Below the pieces are notes generated by a model. It did not search any database. It saw only the letters and a program-made list of their open reading frames with translations, and had not been told where the DNA came from. Below, piece by piece: positions 53,796 through 62,236 of a stretch of DNA of 64,000 bases (the stretch's first letter is position 1; the number at the start of each line of letters is the position of its first letter). A program made the position numbers and the translations under genes. This DNA comes from an uncultured Lachnospiraceae bacterium (lineage in GTDB: Bacteria; Bacillota; Clostridia; Lachnospirales; Lachnospiraceae). Where the stretch lies: positions 48,428 through 112,427 of the forward strand of contig CAJUGD010000010.1 of NCBI GenBank assembly GCA_910586205.1, read 5' to 3'.

Positions 53796-53951
53796 TTAAA
53801 AATCAGACGCAATATATAGTTCAATCAGCCGGTCCAACTCTACGCTGTTCTGATAAATGGCGTCGTAATTTTCTCTTCTCTCAATACTGCTGTCCAGGCG
53901 TTCCCTCGCCTGCTCTATGTCCCTTTTCAATTCTTCTTTTGCGTTCGTCAT
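53796..53951 (-). CDS. Spo0E-like aspartyl-phosphate phosphatase
   Basis: A 51-residue protein made of two predicted helices. The C-terminal SVELDRLIELYI matches the Spo0E signature S-x-x-LD-x-LI-x-x-Y. Proteins of this family dephosphorylate Spo0A and so delay sporulation. The ATG at 53951 is preferred, with AAAGGAG upstream; the longer frame to 53981 reads back into lgt. It starts 4 bp after the lgt stop and ends at a strong terminator. With sigE, spoIIGA and spoIIP close by it may tune the sporulation decision, but the target is inferred. Confidence 0.78.
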   Translation of the reverse strand: MTNAKEELKRDIEQARERLDSSIERRENYDAIYQNSVELDRLIELYIASDF

Positions 53952-53955
53952 ACCA

Positions 53956-54828
53956 TCAGTCTCCTTTTTCTTCTTTCTCAATCTGTCGGCGCCGGATAAA
54001 TAAGATTGTTCCGGACACCAGGAGCAATACCATTGACAATGCCTGCGATACCGGAATCCCGGTTTGGAAAAGAATCAACTGGTCTGTCCGCAGGCCCTCA
54101 ATCCAAAACCTTCCTACTCCATATCCCAATAAGTAAATGCAAAGCATCTCTCCGTCAAATTTTTTGCGGTGTCGGACCCACAACATAAAGAGCAAAAGTC
54201 CTAAATTCCAGACAGATTCGTAGAGAAAGGTAGGATGAACCTGAATATATTCCACCCCGTTCTCCACAATTTTGTGGTTTAAAATATCCGTGGTAAGCAT
54301 GTTCTCATTTACTAATGCCAGACGTATTCTCATGGCAAACAGACTATCCGTATATCCTCCAAATGCTTCGCAGTTGAAGAAATTCCCCCACCTGCCAATG
54401 ATTTGGCCTGTGATTAAACCAATTACACCACTGTCCGCCATGGAAAAAAATGAGAGTTTCCGAATGTGCGTAAATGCTGCCAGTGTTATAATGGCAGCAA
54501 TCACGCCTCCATAGATAGCAAGGCCACCGGCCCGCAGATTGAACACCTGAAGCAGATTATCCTTATAACTGTCCCACTGAAAAACCACGTAATAAATTCT
54601 TGCTCCTATAATAGAAAAAATAATACCATAAAGCGCAAAATCCAGATAAATTTCAGGATCTTGTCCCCTCCTTTTCGCATCTGACTGCGCCATCCAGATA
54701 CCGGCAAGCATCCCTAAACCGATAATGATCCCATAGTATGCAACGCGAAATCCGAAAATGTAAAGATCATTCTGCAGATTTTGTATTTCAAGCCCAAGAT
54801 GTACGAAACCGATATCTGCTCCTTCCAT
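53956..54828 (-). CDS. lgt: Prolipoprotein diacylglyceryl transferase
   Basis: A 290-residue membrane enzyme that attaches diacylglyceryl to the lipobox cysteine of prolipoproteins, such as the two DctP proteins here. About seven helices are seen. The family signature is GRWGNFFNCEAFGG, with the conserved HPTFLYESVWNL and the C-terminal RFWIEGLRTDQL. Length is normal. The start follows an AAAGGAG site, and a promoter lies at 54858-54886. Confidence 0.97.
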   Translation of the reverse strand: MEGADIGFVHLGLEIQNLQNDLYIFGFRVAYYGIIIGLGMLAGIWMAQSDAKRRGQDPEIYLDFALYGIIFSIIGARIYYVVFQWDSYKDNLLQVFNLRAGGLAIYGGVIAAIITLAAFTHIRKLSFFSMADSGVIGLITGQIIGRWGNFFNCEAFGGYTDSLFAMRIRLALVNENMLTTDILNHKIVENGVEYIQVHPTFLYESVWNLGLLLFMLWVRHRKKFDGEMLCIYLLGYGVGRFWIEGLRTDQLILFQTGIPVSQALSMVLLLVSGTILFIRRRQIEKEEKGD

Positions 54829-54857
54829 TCTTGATATCTCCTTTCGATGTTTTCTCT

Positions 54858-54886
54858 ATTTTACCGCCAAAATGCACGAAAATCAA
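54858..54886 (-). promoter_or_regulatory. Sigma-A promoter of lgt
   Basis: On the minus strand, TTGATT (54881-54886) and TAAAAT (54858-54863) are separated by 17 bp, 30 bp before the lgt start codon. Confidence 0.7.
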
Positions 54887-55240
54887 ACACTATCGCACGA
54901 CATATATCTCCACAATATGGCATAATTCGACAAGGGTTGACATGTATTGTTCTCTAAAAACCCCATCCAATCTTGCTGAAGTTCTGCAGTTCAGACAAAT
55001 AGCTGATGCAATTATATGCTACAATTTCATCTTTTTCAATAGCAGAAAGTGAAAATTCATTTTTTATTCACCTTTGCCGTGTAAATTTTATCTGCTGCAT
55101 TTATCAATTACAGGATTAATTCTTTTTCGATTTGCTGCCTTACTGCCTGATTTTTTAGTCCAAGCTGTTTTATCGTTCTATTTAGATGAGAGTATCTTCA
55201 AGTTATTTGTATCGGTGCGTACCAAAAATTTCAAGGGATA
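54887..55240. other. AT-rich divergent intergenic region, no gene seen
   Basis: About 350 bp between the lgt promoter and the ychF promoter. It is AT-rich, shows no codon structure on either strand, no convincing hairpin with a T tail and no tRNA. Confidence 0.6.
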
Positions 55241-55269
55241 TTGAAAAATAAGCATTTTTATGGTAGAGT
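55241..55269 (+). promoter_or_regulatory. Probable promoter of ychF
   Basis: TTGAAA (55241-55246) and TAGAGT (55264-55269) are separated by 17 bp, about 50 bp before the start codon. Confidence 0.45.
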
Positions 55270-55321
55270 AAGGTGTCGTGATGAACTCATATCATTGAAA
55301 ATAAAGGAGATGTGAATATAT

Positions 55322-56419
55322 ATGAAGTTAGGAATCGTAGGACTCCCAAATGTGGGAAAAAGCACCCTTTTCAACTCACTGACCAAGGCCGGAGCAGAAT
55401 CTGCCAACTACCCCTTCTGCACCATTGATCCCAATGTAGGCGTAGTTTGTGTGCCTGATCACAGATTAAAGCTTTTGGGTGATCTGTACCACTCCAAAAA
55501 GGTCACTCCTGCTGTCATTGAATTTGTAGATATAGCAGGATTGGTAAAAGGCGCCTCAAAAGGAGAAGGTCTGGGCAATCAGTTCCTTGCCAATATCCGG
55601 GAAGTGGATGCAGTAGTTCACGTGGTACGCTGCTTTGAAGATCCCAATGTGATTCATGTGGAAGGAAATGTGAATCCGGCACGGGATATTGATACGATCA
55701 ATCTGGAACTGATCTTCTCAGATCTGGAGATCTTGGAGCGGAGAATCTCCAAGACAGCCCGCTCTGCCAACAATGACAAGGCCTTAGCAAAGGAGCTGGC
55801 CGTCTTAAAGGAGCTGCAGGCCGTGCTGGAAGACGGACAGCCTGCCTGCACCTATGAAAACGACGATGAAGATCTGATGGCATTTGTCCGTTCCTTAAAT
55901 CTTCTGACCTGCAAGCCGGTAATTTTTGCTGCCAATGTCAGTGAGGAGGATCTTTCTGACGACGGATTATCCAACCTTCATGTGGCGGCTGTGCGGGAGA
56001 CTGCTGCCAGAACCGGAGCGGGTGTATTTGTCATCAGCGCTCAGATCGAACAGGAGATTGCAGAACTTGATGATAATGAAAAGCAGGAATATCTGGAAGC
56101 CCTGGGGCTGTCTGAATCCGGCTTAGACAAGCTGATTGCCGCAAGCTATGAGCTGCTGGGTCTGATTAGCTTTCTGACATCCGGTGAAGACGAAACCCGT
56201 GCCTGGACCATCAAAGCCGGTACCAAAGCCCCCCAGGCTGCGGGAAAGATCCACTCGGATTTTGAACGAGGCTTTATCCGCGCTGAGGTTGTCAACTACC
56301 AGGATCTTTTAGACTGCGGCACCTATGCCAAAGCTAAAGAAAAGGGGCTGGTAGGGCTTGAGGGTAAGGATTATGTGGTAAAAGACGGAGATGTAGTCCT
56401 GTTCCGGTTTAACGTGTAA
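55322..56419 (+). CDS. ychF: Ribosome-binding ATPase YchF
   Basis: A 365-residue Obg-family P-loop protein that prefers ATP. GLPNVGKSTLFNSLT (G1), VDIAGLVKGASKGEGLGNQF (G3 region) and the C-terminal TGS-like domain (IRAEVVNYQDLLDCG) with the closing EGKDYVVKDGDVVLFRFNV are diagnostic. Length is normal. It is the only clear plus-strand gene in the window. The ATG follows AAAGGAGATG. A GGCGCTTC/GAAGCGCC hairpin lies 25 bp past the stop but has no T tail on either strand. Confidence 0.98.
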   Translation: MKLGIVGLPNVGKSTLFNSLTKAGAESANYPFCTIDPNVGVVCVPDHRLKLLGDLYHSKKVTPAVIEFVDIAGLVKGASKGEGLGNQFLANIREVDAVVHVVRCFEDPNVIHVEGNVNPARDIDTINLELIFSDLEILERRISKTARSANNDKALAKELAVLKELQAVLEDGQPACTYENDDEDLMAFVRSLNLLTCKPVIFAANVSEEDLSDDGLSNLHVAAVRETAARTGAGVFVISAQIEQEIAELDDNEKQEYLEALGLSESGLDKLIAASYELLGLISFLTSGEDETRAWTIKAGTKAPQAAGKIHSDFERGFIRAEVVNYQDLLDCGTYAKAKEKGLVGLEGKDYVVKDGDVVLFRFNV

Positions 56420-56485
56420 AGGATTACGTTCTGTGTTCTCATATGGCGCTTCCAATGGCTGAGAAGCGCCTGTTGGAACAAGAAA

Positions 56486-57991
56486 TCAAGAGCATGCCGT
56501 ATTCTGTACCGGATCCGCCACCACACGGTCATACCGGTATGCTGAAAATACAAATCCCAGCATAGCCATATGAATCAAAATACTGATCCTTCCCTCAGAA
56601 ATCATGGGAAGATTGGTAAAGGAGGCATACTGATATCCGAAATTTCCAAGAATATAGAGAATCCCCTCCATAAGCAGGCAGATTCCGCAGCAGCAGGACA
56701 AGGAAAAGGCCAGATTCCCCCTTATTTTCCTGATACAAGCAAACAGCAGCCAATAAAATCCTCCAATCATCCCCAAAAACATTGCTCCTGCCCCCCATCC
56801 AAACAGCAGAATGCAGAGTGCAATCCAATAATTATTATGGTAATGCTGAGGCAGGATATCCCATAACCGGACATTGGATTCATCAAAATATATGTAGCGG
56901 GGAATCCCCCCTCCTTCCCTCGCTTTCGCAGCTGCTGCCTCAAATTCCTTTTCCTCCTCCTCTGTGTTGCAGACAGCGTAAATGCCAATCTGCCTGGGAT
57001 CCCTCTTTTCAAAATACCAGGCGCCGGTACCGTAATCCATCAGCTCCTGAGGCGTTAAGTCAATTCCTCCGATCAAGGGCGTCTCTGAAAGCAGGCGCCG
57101 GATCAGGGCGCTGTTGTAAGTGTCGTCCCATACAGAACGGATCGATCCATCCGGATTCACAAACTTCCAAAACAGCTCCCTTCTGCTGTCTGTGCAGACA
57201 AAAAGGCTGCTAACAGCTATCAGTCCCACAAGAATCATTCCATAAATCCCTTTACGTTCCCCAATACTCCCGGTAAAGATCTCCCTGTGATTCATCATCA
57301 GCAAAGTCCCTGTCACGCCCACCGCCAGAACAGCACATGCCGAAAGGTCACGGCTATAGCTTTTATAAAAGCCAGGCAGAAAAATACAAACACCTGTGAT
57401 TGCAAAAATCAGCAGGTTCGCTTTGCTCCCATGCCGCCGCAGGCGATATGCCAAAAGGATCAAAAACGGAGCTAACAGCAAAATCCCGAAATACCGGAAA
57501 TATCCTATCTTCCACAAGGGAATCATCTTCTGTGTACATAACCATTCCCCTGCCAAAAACAGACCGCCTGCCAGGGGCAGCATCCACTTTAAATATCGGA
57601 CAAGAAAAGGATACCCCTTCCAGGACATCAGCGCCAAAGTTAAAAAACCAGGTATGTAATACAGGTATCCGTTAGCAAACTGTTCCGGGCTCCAGCGCAT
57701 GAAGGCAGACCCGGCAAATCCCATGAAAAGCAGAAGAAAAGTAATCGCTGCAAGGGACGGCGCCTTCTGAACCTGATGGACCCTGTTGAGCTCTGTTCCA
57801 ATGACAACCGGATCCCCCATGTCCCGGACCGCCTGCCTTTCTGCTTCCTCTCTGGAAATCCCCTGGGCCTCATATTCTTCTGTCCTGTCATAAATATGCT
57901 CCTTTAGCTCCTGGCCAAGAACGCGGCGCAGAGGCTTGTAGGCAATCTGCTCTGCCACCGTATCCAGAAAATCCTTCTTATAATCCGCCAA
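56486..57991 (-). CDS. Divergent SEDS (FtsW/RodA-like) membrane protein with N-terminal HAAS/permease-prefix domain
   Basis: A 501-residue membrane protein. The first 80 residues are soluble and match the permease-prefix (HAAS) type domain: LGQELKEHIYDRTEEYEA, EAERQAVRDMGDP. About ten helices follow. The C-terminal LPMISEGRISILIHMAMLG lines up with the FtsW/RodA ending LPFISYGGSSLLxxMxxLG. The preceding loop LPQHYHNNYWIALCILLFG stands where active SEDS proteins have PEAQNDYIFAIICEELG, so the polymerase loop looks degenerate. An extra soluble segment of about 100 residues precedes it. Start chosen at the TTG at 57991, after GGGAGGT; a GTG at 58000 is too close to that site. It overlaps padR. 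Role unknown; perhaps a sensor or regulator of wall synthesis. Confidence 0.72.
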   Translation of the reverse strand: MADYKKDFLDTVAEQIAYKPLRRVLGQELKEHIYDRTEEYEAQGISREEAERQAVRDMGDPVVIGTELNRVHQVQKAPSLAAITFLLLFMGFAGSAFMRWSPEQFANGYLYYIPGFLTLALMSWKGYPFLVRYLKWMLPLAGGLFLAGEWLCTQKMIPLWKIGYFRYFGILLLAPFLILLAYRLRRHGSKANLLIFAITGVCIFLPGFYKSYSRDLSACAVLAVGVTGTLLMMNHREIFTGSIGERKGIYGMILVGLIAVSSLFVCTDSRRELFWKFVNPDGSIRSVWDDTYNSALIRRLLSETPLIGGIDLTPQELMDYGTGAWYFEKRDPRQIGIYAVCNTEEEEKEFEAAAAKAREGGGIPRYIYFDESNVRLWDILPQHYHNNYWIALCILLFGWGAGAMFLGMIGGFYWLLFACIRKIRGNLAFSLSCCCGICLLMEGILYILGNFGYQYASFTNLPMISEGRISILIHMAMLGFVFSAYRYDRVVADPVQNTACS

Positions 57992-58316
57992 AAAGCACAC
58001 CTCCCATCACCTGATTGACTGCTGTCTCGTAGGTTTTCCACTCCTCTGCCTTTTCCTGAAGCAAGCCTTTTCCCCGAGAGGTAATCTCATAATACTTTCG
58101 CGTCCGGCCGTTTTCTGCCGTTTTCTGAAAGCTGATCACTGCTCCCTGCTGCTCCAATCCGTGCAGAACCGGGTACAGCGTGCCCTCCTTAAGCCGGAAT
58201 ACCAACTGGCTCTGCTGCTCTAACTCTCGGATAATCTGATAGCCATACATACTTTGCTGCTCCAAAAGACGCAGCACCAGCATGGATGTGCCAAGCGCCA
58301 TGTAACGTTTGTCCAC
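57978..58316 (-). CDS. PadR-family transcriptional regulator
   Basis: A 112-residue winged-helix repressor. VLRLLEQQSMYGYQIIRELEQ (recognition region), the wing LKEGTLYPVLHGLEQQG and the RTRKYYEITSRGKGLL strand are diagnostic of PadR. The start is GTG at 58316 with AAAGGAG upstream. Regulators of this type usually sit before a HAAS-domain membrane protein, as here, and overlap it. The promoter lies inside a long inverted repeat (58349-58401) that is probably its own operator. Confidence 0.93.
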   Translation of the reverse strand: MDKRYMALGTSMLVLRLLEQQSMYGYQIIRELEQQSQLVFRLKEGTLYPVLHGLEQQGAVISFQKTAENGRTRKYYEITSRGKGLLQEKAEEWKTYETAVNQVMGGVLFGGL

Positions 58317-58348
58317 AGGAAACTCCTTTCTTAAGCATCAAAGCAATA

Positions 58349-58406
58349 ATACCTTGATAATCTATGTATACAGCATTATTATACATAGATTATCAAGGTA
58401 TGTCAA
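58349..58406 (-). promoter_or_regulatory. padR promoter inside a perfect 22-bp inverted repeat
   Basis: Arms at 58349-58370 and 58380-58401 are perfect inverse copies (22 bp, 9-base spacer), containing ATGTATA and TATACAT as in PadR operators. On the minus strand a perfect consensus promoter, TTGACA (58401-58406) and TATAAT (58378-58383) with 17 bp between, overlaps the right arm. Binding there would block RNA polymerase. Confidence 0.8.
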
Positions 58407-58473
58407 GGATTTCATAATCCAAACCATTGAAAGCCCATGGGATTCACGGATGCCTTTTTTCACATCTCACTTT

Positions 58474-60051
58474 TCAATCTTTTCCAAGCTTCTCAATCAC
58501 GCACTGGTGAACTTTTTCTCCCTTATCATAGTTCACCCCCACCAGTAAAATTTCTCCTGTATACCCGGCAATCCAGTCCGCATATCCCCTTTCCTTAATC
58601 TGCTCTATGGCTCCCTTAGCAGATTTATCCCACTTCAGCTCCACCACCAGCGCCGGCTTATCCATGCCCTGTTTGGGAATATAAATCACATCGGCAAACC
58701 CCTTCCCGGCCGGCATCTCCATCACCGGATTGGCATAATATGCCCTGGCGCTGTAATACGCCATAAGGATTGTACAGGTCAGAGAATTTTCATTATTGTA
58801 TTGTAAAATGGATGCGGTCTCATTGTGGATCCTTCCTAAGCCTTCTGCCACCGCTTTTTCGTCCATTTCCCATGTGCTGCGAACAAGCTCCTCCGAACGG
58901 TTTAATGCCTGGATTAATCCATCCCATCCAGGCCCGTCAATAACATTTAAAAACTCCTGCTGGATTTCTTGGTTTGGAATATAGACCTCCTCTGTCATTT
59001 CATCAAAAGTCAAATAGCCAAGATGAACCAGCAAAGTGAGCACATCATCCTTTGTGACAAAGGTGGTCATATCATTTTGGAATCTGCGTGTATTGATCCT
59101 GCACCGCCCATTCCCCAGCATGGTTGTGACAGCTTCCTTCAATCCGTCAAAATTCATGTCAATATAAACCTTCAGCGCTTCATAGGTCTCTGTTCCTGTC
59201 CAGTAGCTTTTGATCTTCTTCCATGTCAGCGCATCAACCACAGACTTGGGATTATAAATATGAAGCCCGCCCAGCAGATATCCGTCATACCACTTTTCGA
59301 TTTCCCCATAATCTGCCCCGTACAAATGGCACTGCTCCAATACTTCCTCACTGGTAAAGCCAAAATACTTACCCAGATTCTTAGGGTCAACCATCGAATA
59401 CTCACCGAAAATATTAATCGCCGAATGCTCTCCATATTTCTTAATGGGAAGTATCCCTGTCATATACGCCAGCTCCACATACTCGGCCCCCTTAAACAAT
59501 CCCCGCAGAAAATCCAGATATTCCTTCTGTATCTCTTTCCTGTCCTTTGCCATGCGGAACACACAATCCCATTCATCGATGATAAATACAAATCCCTGAC
59601 CTGTTTCATAAAACAGACTCTCTAATGCATCCTTTAATCGGGTTTGCTTCTCAAATTTTCCACATTCAGAAAATTCATCCATGAGTTCTGATACAATTCT
59701 TCTCTCCATCTCCCCGATAAACCGATCTAAATCCCGCTTTGTCTCCAAAAATCTCTGCACATCCAGCCGGATCACATGGTGCTGGTTGAGATGCTTTTTA
59801 AAGCTGGGAATCTGCTCCGCCTTCTTTCCCGCAAACAGCTCTTGGGACTCACATCCTTTGCTGTAATACGCCACCAGCATGTCCGCAGCCATGGACTTCC
59901 CGAAACGCCGGGGGCGGCTGACGCACAAGAAGCAGTCCGGCTTATGGATTTTGTTGTTGGTCTCAAGAATCAGATCCGTCTTGTCAATGTAAATATCCCC
60001 GTTTAATATCCTCCGAAACGCCACATTTCTCGGGTTCACATAAATCCCCAT
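58474..60051 (-). CDS. AAA-ATPase-like protein with C-terminal PD-(D/E)XK nuclease-like domain
   Basis: A 525-residue protein of the AAA-ATPase_like/DUF1703 family. The N-terminal part has VNPRNVAFRRI, YIDKTDLI and the P-loop-like SRPRRFGKSMAADML, then a Walker B-like FVFIIDEWDCVF. The C-terminal domain has PAGKGFADVIYIPKQ and ALVVELKWDKSAKGAIEQIK, the D...ExK arrangement of PD-(D/E)XK nucleases. The family is common and often multi-copy in gut Firmicutes and Bacteroidetes; function is unknown, with suggestions of mobile or defence roles. A promoter at 60146-60174 precedes it, so it is probably a single-gene unit. Confidence 0.85.
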   Translation of the reverse strand: MGIYVNPRNVAFRRILNGDIYIDKTDLILETNNKIHKPDCFLCVSRPRRFGKSMAADMLVAYYSKGCESQELFAGKKAEQIPSFKKHLNQHHVIRLDVQRFLETKRDLDRFIGEMERRIVSELMDEFSECGKFEKQTRLKDALESLFYETGQGFVFIIDEWDCVFRMAKDRKEIQKEYLDFLRGLFKGAEYVELAYMTGILPIKKYGEHSAINIFGEYSMVDPKNLGKYFGFTSEEVLEQCHLYGADYGEIEKWYDGYLLGGLHIYNPKSVVDALTWKKIKSYWTGTETYEALKVYIDMNFDGLKEAVTTMLGNGRCRINTRRFQNDMTTFVTKDDVLTLLVHLGYLTFDEMTEEVYIPNQEIQQEFLNVIDGPGWDGLIQALNRSEELVRSTWEMDEKAVAEGLGRIHNETASILQYNNENSLTCTILMAYYSARAYYANPVMEMPAGKGFADVIYIPKQGMDKPALVVELKWDKSAKGAIEQIKERGYADWIAGYTGEILLVGVNYDKGEKVHQCVIEKLGKD

Positions 60052-60145
60052 AAATCCTCCTCCTCACTTAAACTCCAAACAGCCTTCCTGCTTCCTAAAC
60101 CGCTCTGCTCTCACAGCATCTTACCAATCCTGCAGTTCTAAATCC

Positions 60146-60174
60146 ATTATATCAGATAATCCAGACACGCTCAA
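60146..60174 (-). promoter_or_regulatory. Promoter of the AAA-ATPase-like gene
   Basis: On the minus strand, TTGAGC (60169-60174) and a perfect TATAAT (60146-60151) are separated by 17 bp, about 95 bp before the start codon. Confidence 0.6.
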
Positions 60175-60947
60175 TCACAACACAAAAACGGTTTTTCCCC
60201 TTCCGTTGTCTCAATCTCAACCCACGCCGGATAAAACCCGCAATGAAAGGCTATATTCCATGAATATATATTAGATAAGCTTGTTCCGTAAAACGGAATT
60301 GCCTCCCGCCTCCATATCTCATTCTTCAAAAGCTGAACTAATTTGGTTCCAATCCCCATACCACGGTACTTTGGCAATACATCAATTCCAATCTGCCAAA
60401 ACAGCTTTGTATCTGCCGAACAGCCCGCCAATGCCATGATATTATTCCCCTGCATTGCTCCGATTGCTAATATATCCGGTCTCTCGGGCATGTATTTTTC
60501 ACACAGGGCATTGGAGAACTCCTTTTTTCCATACAATTCCATAATTGCTTCCTGCTCAAACCATTTTACGGAAAAATCAAGGACCGGCTCACAAATCTCC
60601 GGCTTCGGAAGAAACATGTGATGGCTTTGCCATAATTTCTTTCCATACTTTTGCAGCTCCCCTTCCAGCTCCATCAGATGATTATGCTCAAAAAGCCATA
60701 TTCCATTTTTCCCTTCACTCCAATGCTTAAGCCACTCATGTATTCTTTCATCTGCTGAAATAACCGTATTGCCGCCAAGTGTAACCATTGAAAGAAATTC
60801 TTTCTGCTGTGTATAGATTCTTCTCCCCGGATTATCCTTGGGAAATGTAATGACATTTTCCTTTTTATCAAAATCTTCCACAGTACAATTAAAATCGATT
60901 GCTAACTGCTTCTTTAATTCGGCTTCTATTTCCTTCTTATTATACAT
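60171..60947 (-). CDS. GNAT-family N-acetyltransferase
   Basis: A 258-residue protein. The C-terminal third is a GNAT domain with the acetyl-CoA-binding motif VLPKYRGMGIGTKLVQLL, followed by YSWNIAFHCGFYPAW. The N-terminal 150 residues are an uncharacterised domain. Substrate unknown. The start has a weak GAGAGGG site. Confidence 0.85.
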   Translation of the reverse strand: MYNKKEIEAELKKQLAIDFNCTVEDFDKKENVITFPKDNPGRRIYTQQKEFLSMVTLGGNTVISADERIHEWLKHWSEGKNGIWLFEHNHLMELEGELQKYGKKLWQSHHMFLPKPEICEPVLDFSVKWFEQEAIMELYGKKEFSNALCEKYMPERPDILAIGAMQGNNIMALAGCSADTKLFWQIGIDVLPKYRGMGIGTKLVQLLKNEIWRREAIPFYGTSLSNIYSWNIAFHCGFYPAWVEIETTEGEKPFLCCD

Positions 60948-60975
60948 CGTTTGGCCCTCTCTGCCTTACCCTGCT

Positions 60976-61326
60976 TTACCTGCGCAGTATTTTGTCCATG
61001 GCCTTTCCCCTGGCCAGCTCATCAACCAGTTTGTCCAGATAACGTATCTCCTGCATCAGAGGCTCCCGGATATCTTCCACCCGAATGCCGCAGACCACTC
61101 CTTTTATCAGCTTCCTGTTTTCATTTAATTTAGGAGCATTCCGAAAGAAATCCCCATAAGGCATTTTATTCTCTTGCATCCCTTCCAGCTCTGTCTGGCT
61201 GTATCCGGTAAGCCACCGGATCACCTCATCAACCTCCTGTCTTGTCCTTCCCTTTTTTTCTGCTTTGTTGACAAGCAGATGATACACTTTTGTAAAATCC
61301 ATATCATATATTTTCTCACTTCCCAT
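60976..61326 (-). CDS. DUF2200-family protein
   Basis: A 116-residue protein matching the DUF2200 pattern: KIYDMDFTKVYHLLVNKAEKKGR, VIRWLTGYSQTELEG and the C-terminal PLMQEIRYLDKLVDELARGK. Function unknown. I use the ATG at 61326 because GGAGAGGTGG lies upstream; another ATG lies at 61335. It ends 28 bp before the GNAT gene and is likely co-transcribed. Confidence 0.82.
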   Translation of the reverse strand: MGSEKIYDMDFTKVYHLLVNKAEKKGRTRQEVDEVIRWLTGYSQTELEGMQENKMPYGDFFRNAPKLNENRKLIKGVVCGIRVEDIREPLMQEIRYLDKLVDELARGKAMDKILRR

Positions 61327-61374
61327 ACCATCCACCTCTCCGGCCGATTATCTTCACCTTTCGCCTCTCTTGCT

Positions 61375-61701
61375 TTATTCCCGCTCCCTAACGGTTACAG
61401 ACACCTTATCCCCTGGCTGCTTTCCTATCCGGGCACGGATATCTTTACGCACCCCTATTATATAACATACACTTCCGTCATCATTTTTTGCCCCCATATT
61501 TACTATACTGCCGTCATAGGGCTCCCCGTCAAACGTGACATGTACCTTCACCCGTCCCTTTCCAAACTCCTTCCTGACGTCATAAGGGAAAATAACATAA
61601 GCGCCGCCTGGCTTCCCGGCCTCATAAATCAAGGATTCATATTCATACATTTTCCTGACTTCTTTTGTCAGCTCATGGACAAACATATCATCGCATGCCA
61701 T
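61375..61701 (-). CDS. DUF1905-family protein
   Basis: A 108-residue beta-rich protein. YEAGKPGGAYVIFPYDVRKEFG and VHVTFDGEPYDGSIVNMG match the DUF1905 fold, whose function is unknown. The ATG at 61701 has AAGGAG 13 bp upstream; a start at 61650 (MYEYESLIYEAG) would better fit the family N-terminus. Confidence 0.75.
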   Translation of the reverse strand: MACDDMFVHELTKEVRKMYEYESLIYEAGKPGGAYVIFPYDVRKEFGKGRVKVHVTFDGEPYDGSIVNMGAKNDDGSVCYIIGVRKDIRARIGKQPGDKVSVTVRERE

Positions 61702-61824
61702 AGTGCAATCGCTTCTCCTTCACATTTTTCATTTTACAGCCTTTTTGCCCTTGTTTTTCATTGGAAAGCCCCCTATCTCTAATCTGCCTTACTCTCTGAG
61801 TCCGCCTTATACGATAAAATCTGG

Positions 61825-62229
61825 TCATAGGCATCCTGATCCGCCTTTAGCTGCGCTTCGTTGCCCACTGTAGCTGTCCCGGATTGACTGATAATTTCCC
61901 GGATGCTTCTCTGTCTTCGGTTGTTTTGCCCGCAAGGTCTTCTCCGGATCATGCTGCTCATGCTCTGCAAAATACACAGCGCAGCGATATACATACAATA
62001 CGCATCTGTCATCCTGGAACCCCTTTTTCAGACAGTCCAGATGATATAGCTCCTCCGGATCTTTTCCCACTAAGTCTTCCACACATCAGATTCCGATATT
62101 CTGCAGATGATGTTCCATATTTTCCCCTACCCCTGGTATTCTTCTCAAATCACTGATTATTTCTTCTCCGAATGCCCCATGGCCGTTCTCCCTGCCGTCC
62201 ATATTGTCTGATGCCGTCTCTCTTTTCAT
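61825..62229 (-). pseudogene. Decayed helix-hairpin-helix protein (Cdd1/pathogenicity-locus family)
   Basis: Reading from an ATG at 62229, the frame gives LRRIPGVGENMEHHLQNIGI and then a TGA. It continues in the same frame with VEDLVGKDPEELYHLDCLKK and RCVLYVYRCAVYFAEHEQHDPEK. The two parts together match the short helix-hairpin-helix Cdd1 family, but the stop interrupts them. After about 61939 the sequence no longer follows the usual KWWxWKD ending. One nonsense mutation plus 3' divergence indicate an inactive gene. Confidence 0.65.
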
Positions 62230-62236
62230 AGGCTTT

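Noticed and set aside
54829..55321. tRNA or small RNA in the lgt-ychF gap
   Set aside because: No cloverleaf, CCA end or terminator-like hairpin was found in this AT-rich region.
56445..56470. GGCGCTTC/GAAGCGCC hairpin between ychF and the SEDS-like gene
   Set aside because: The stem is good but neither strand has a T tail; it may be a weak or factor-dependent terminator only.
61779..62012. 77-codon minus frame overlapping the Cdd1-like remnant
   Set aside because: It is in a different frame from the family match and has no motif of its own.
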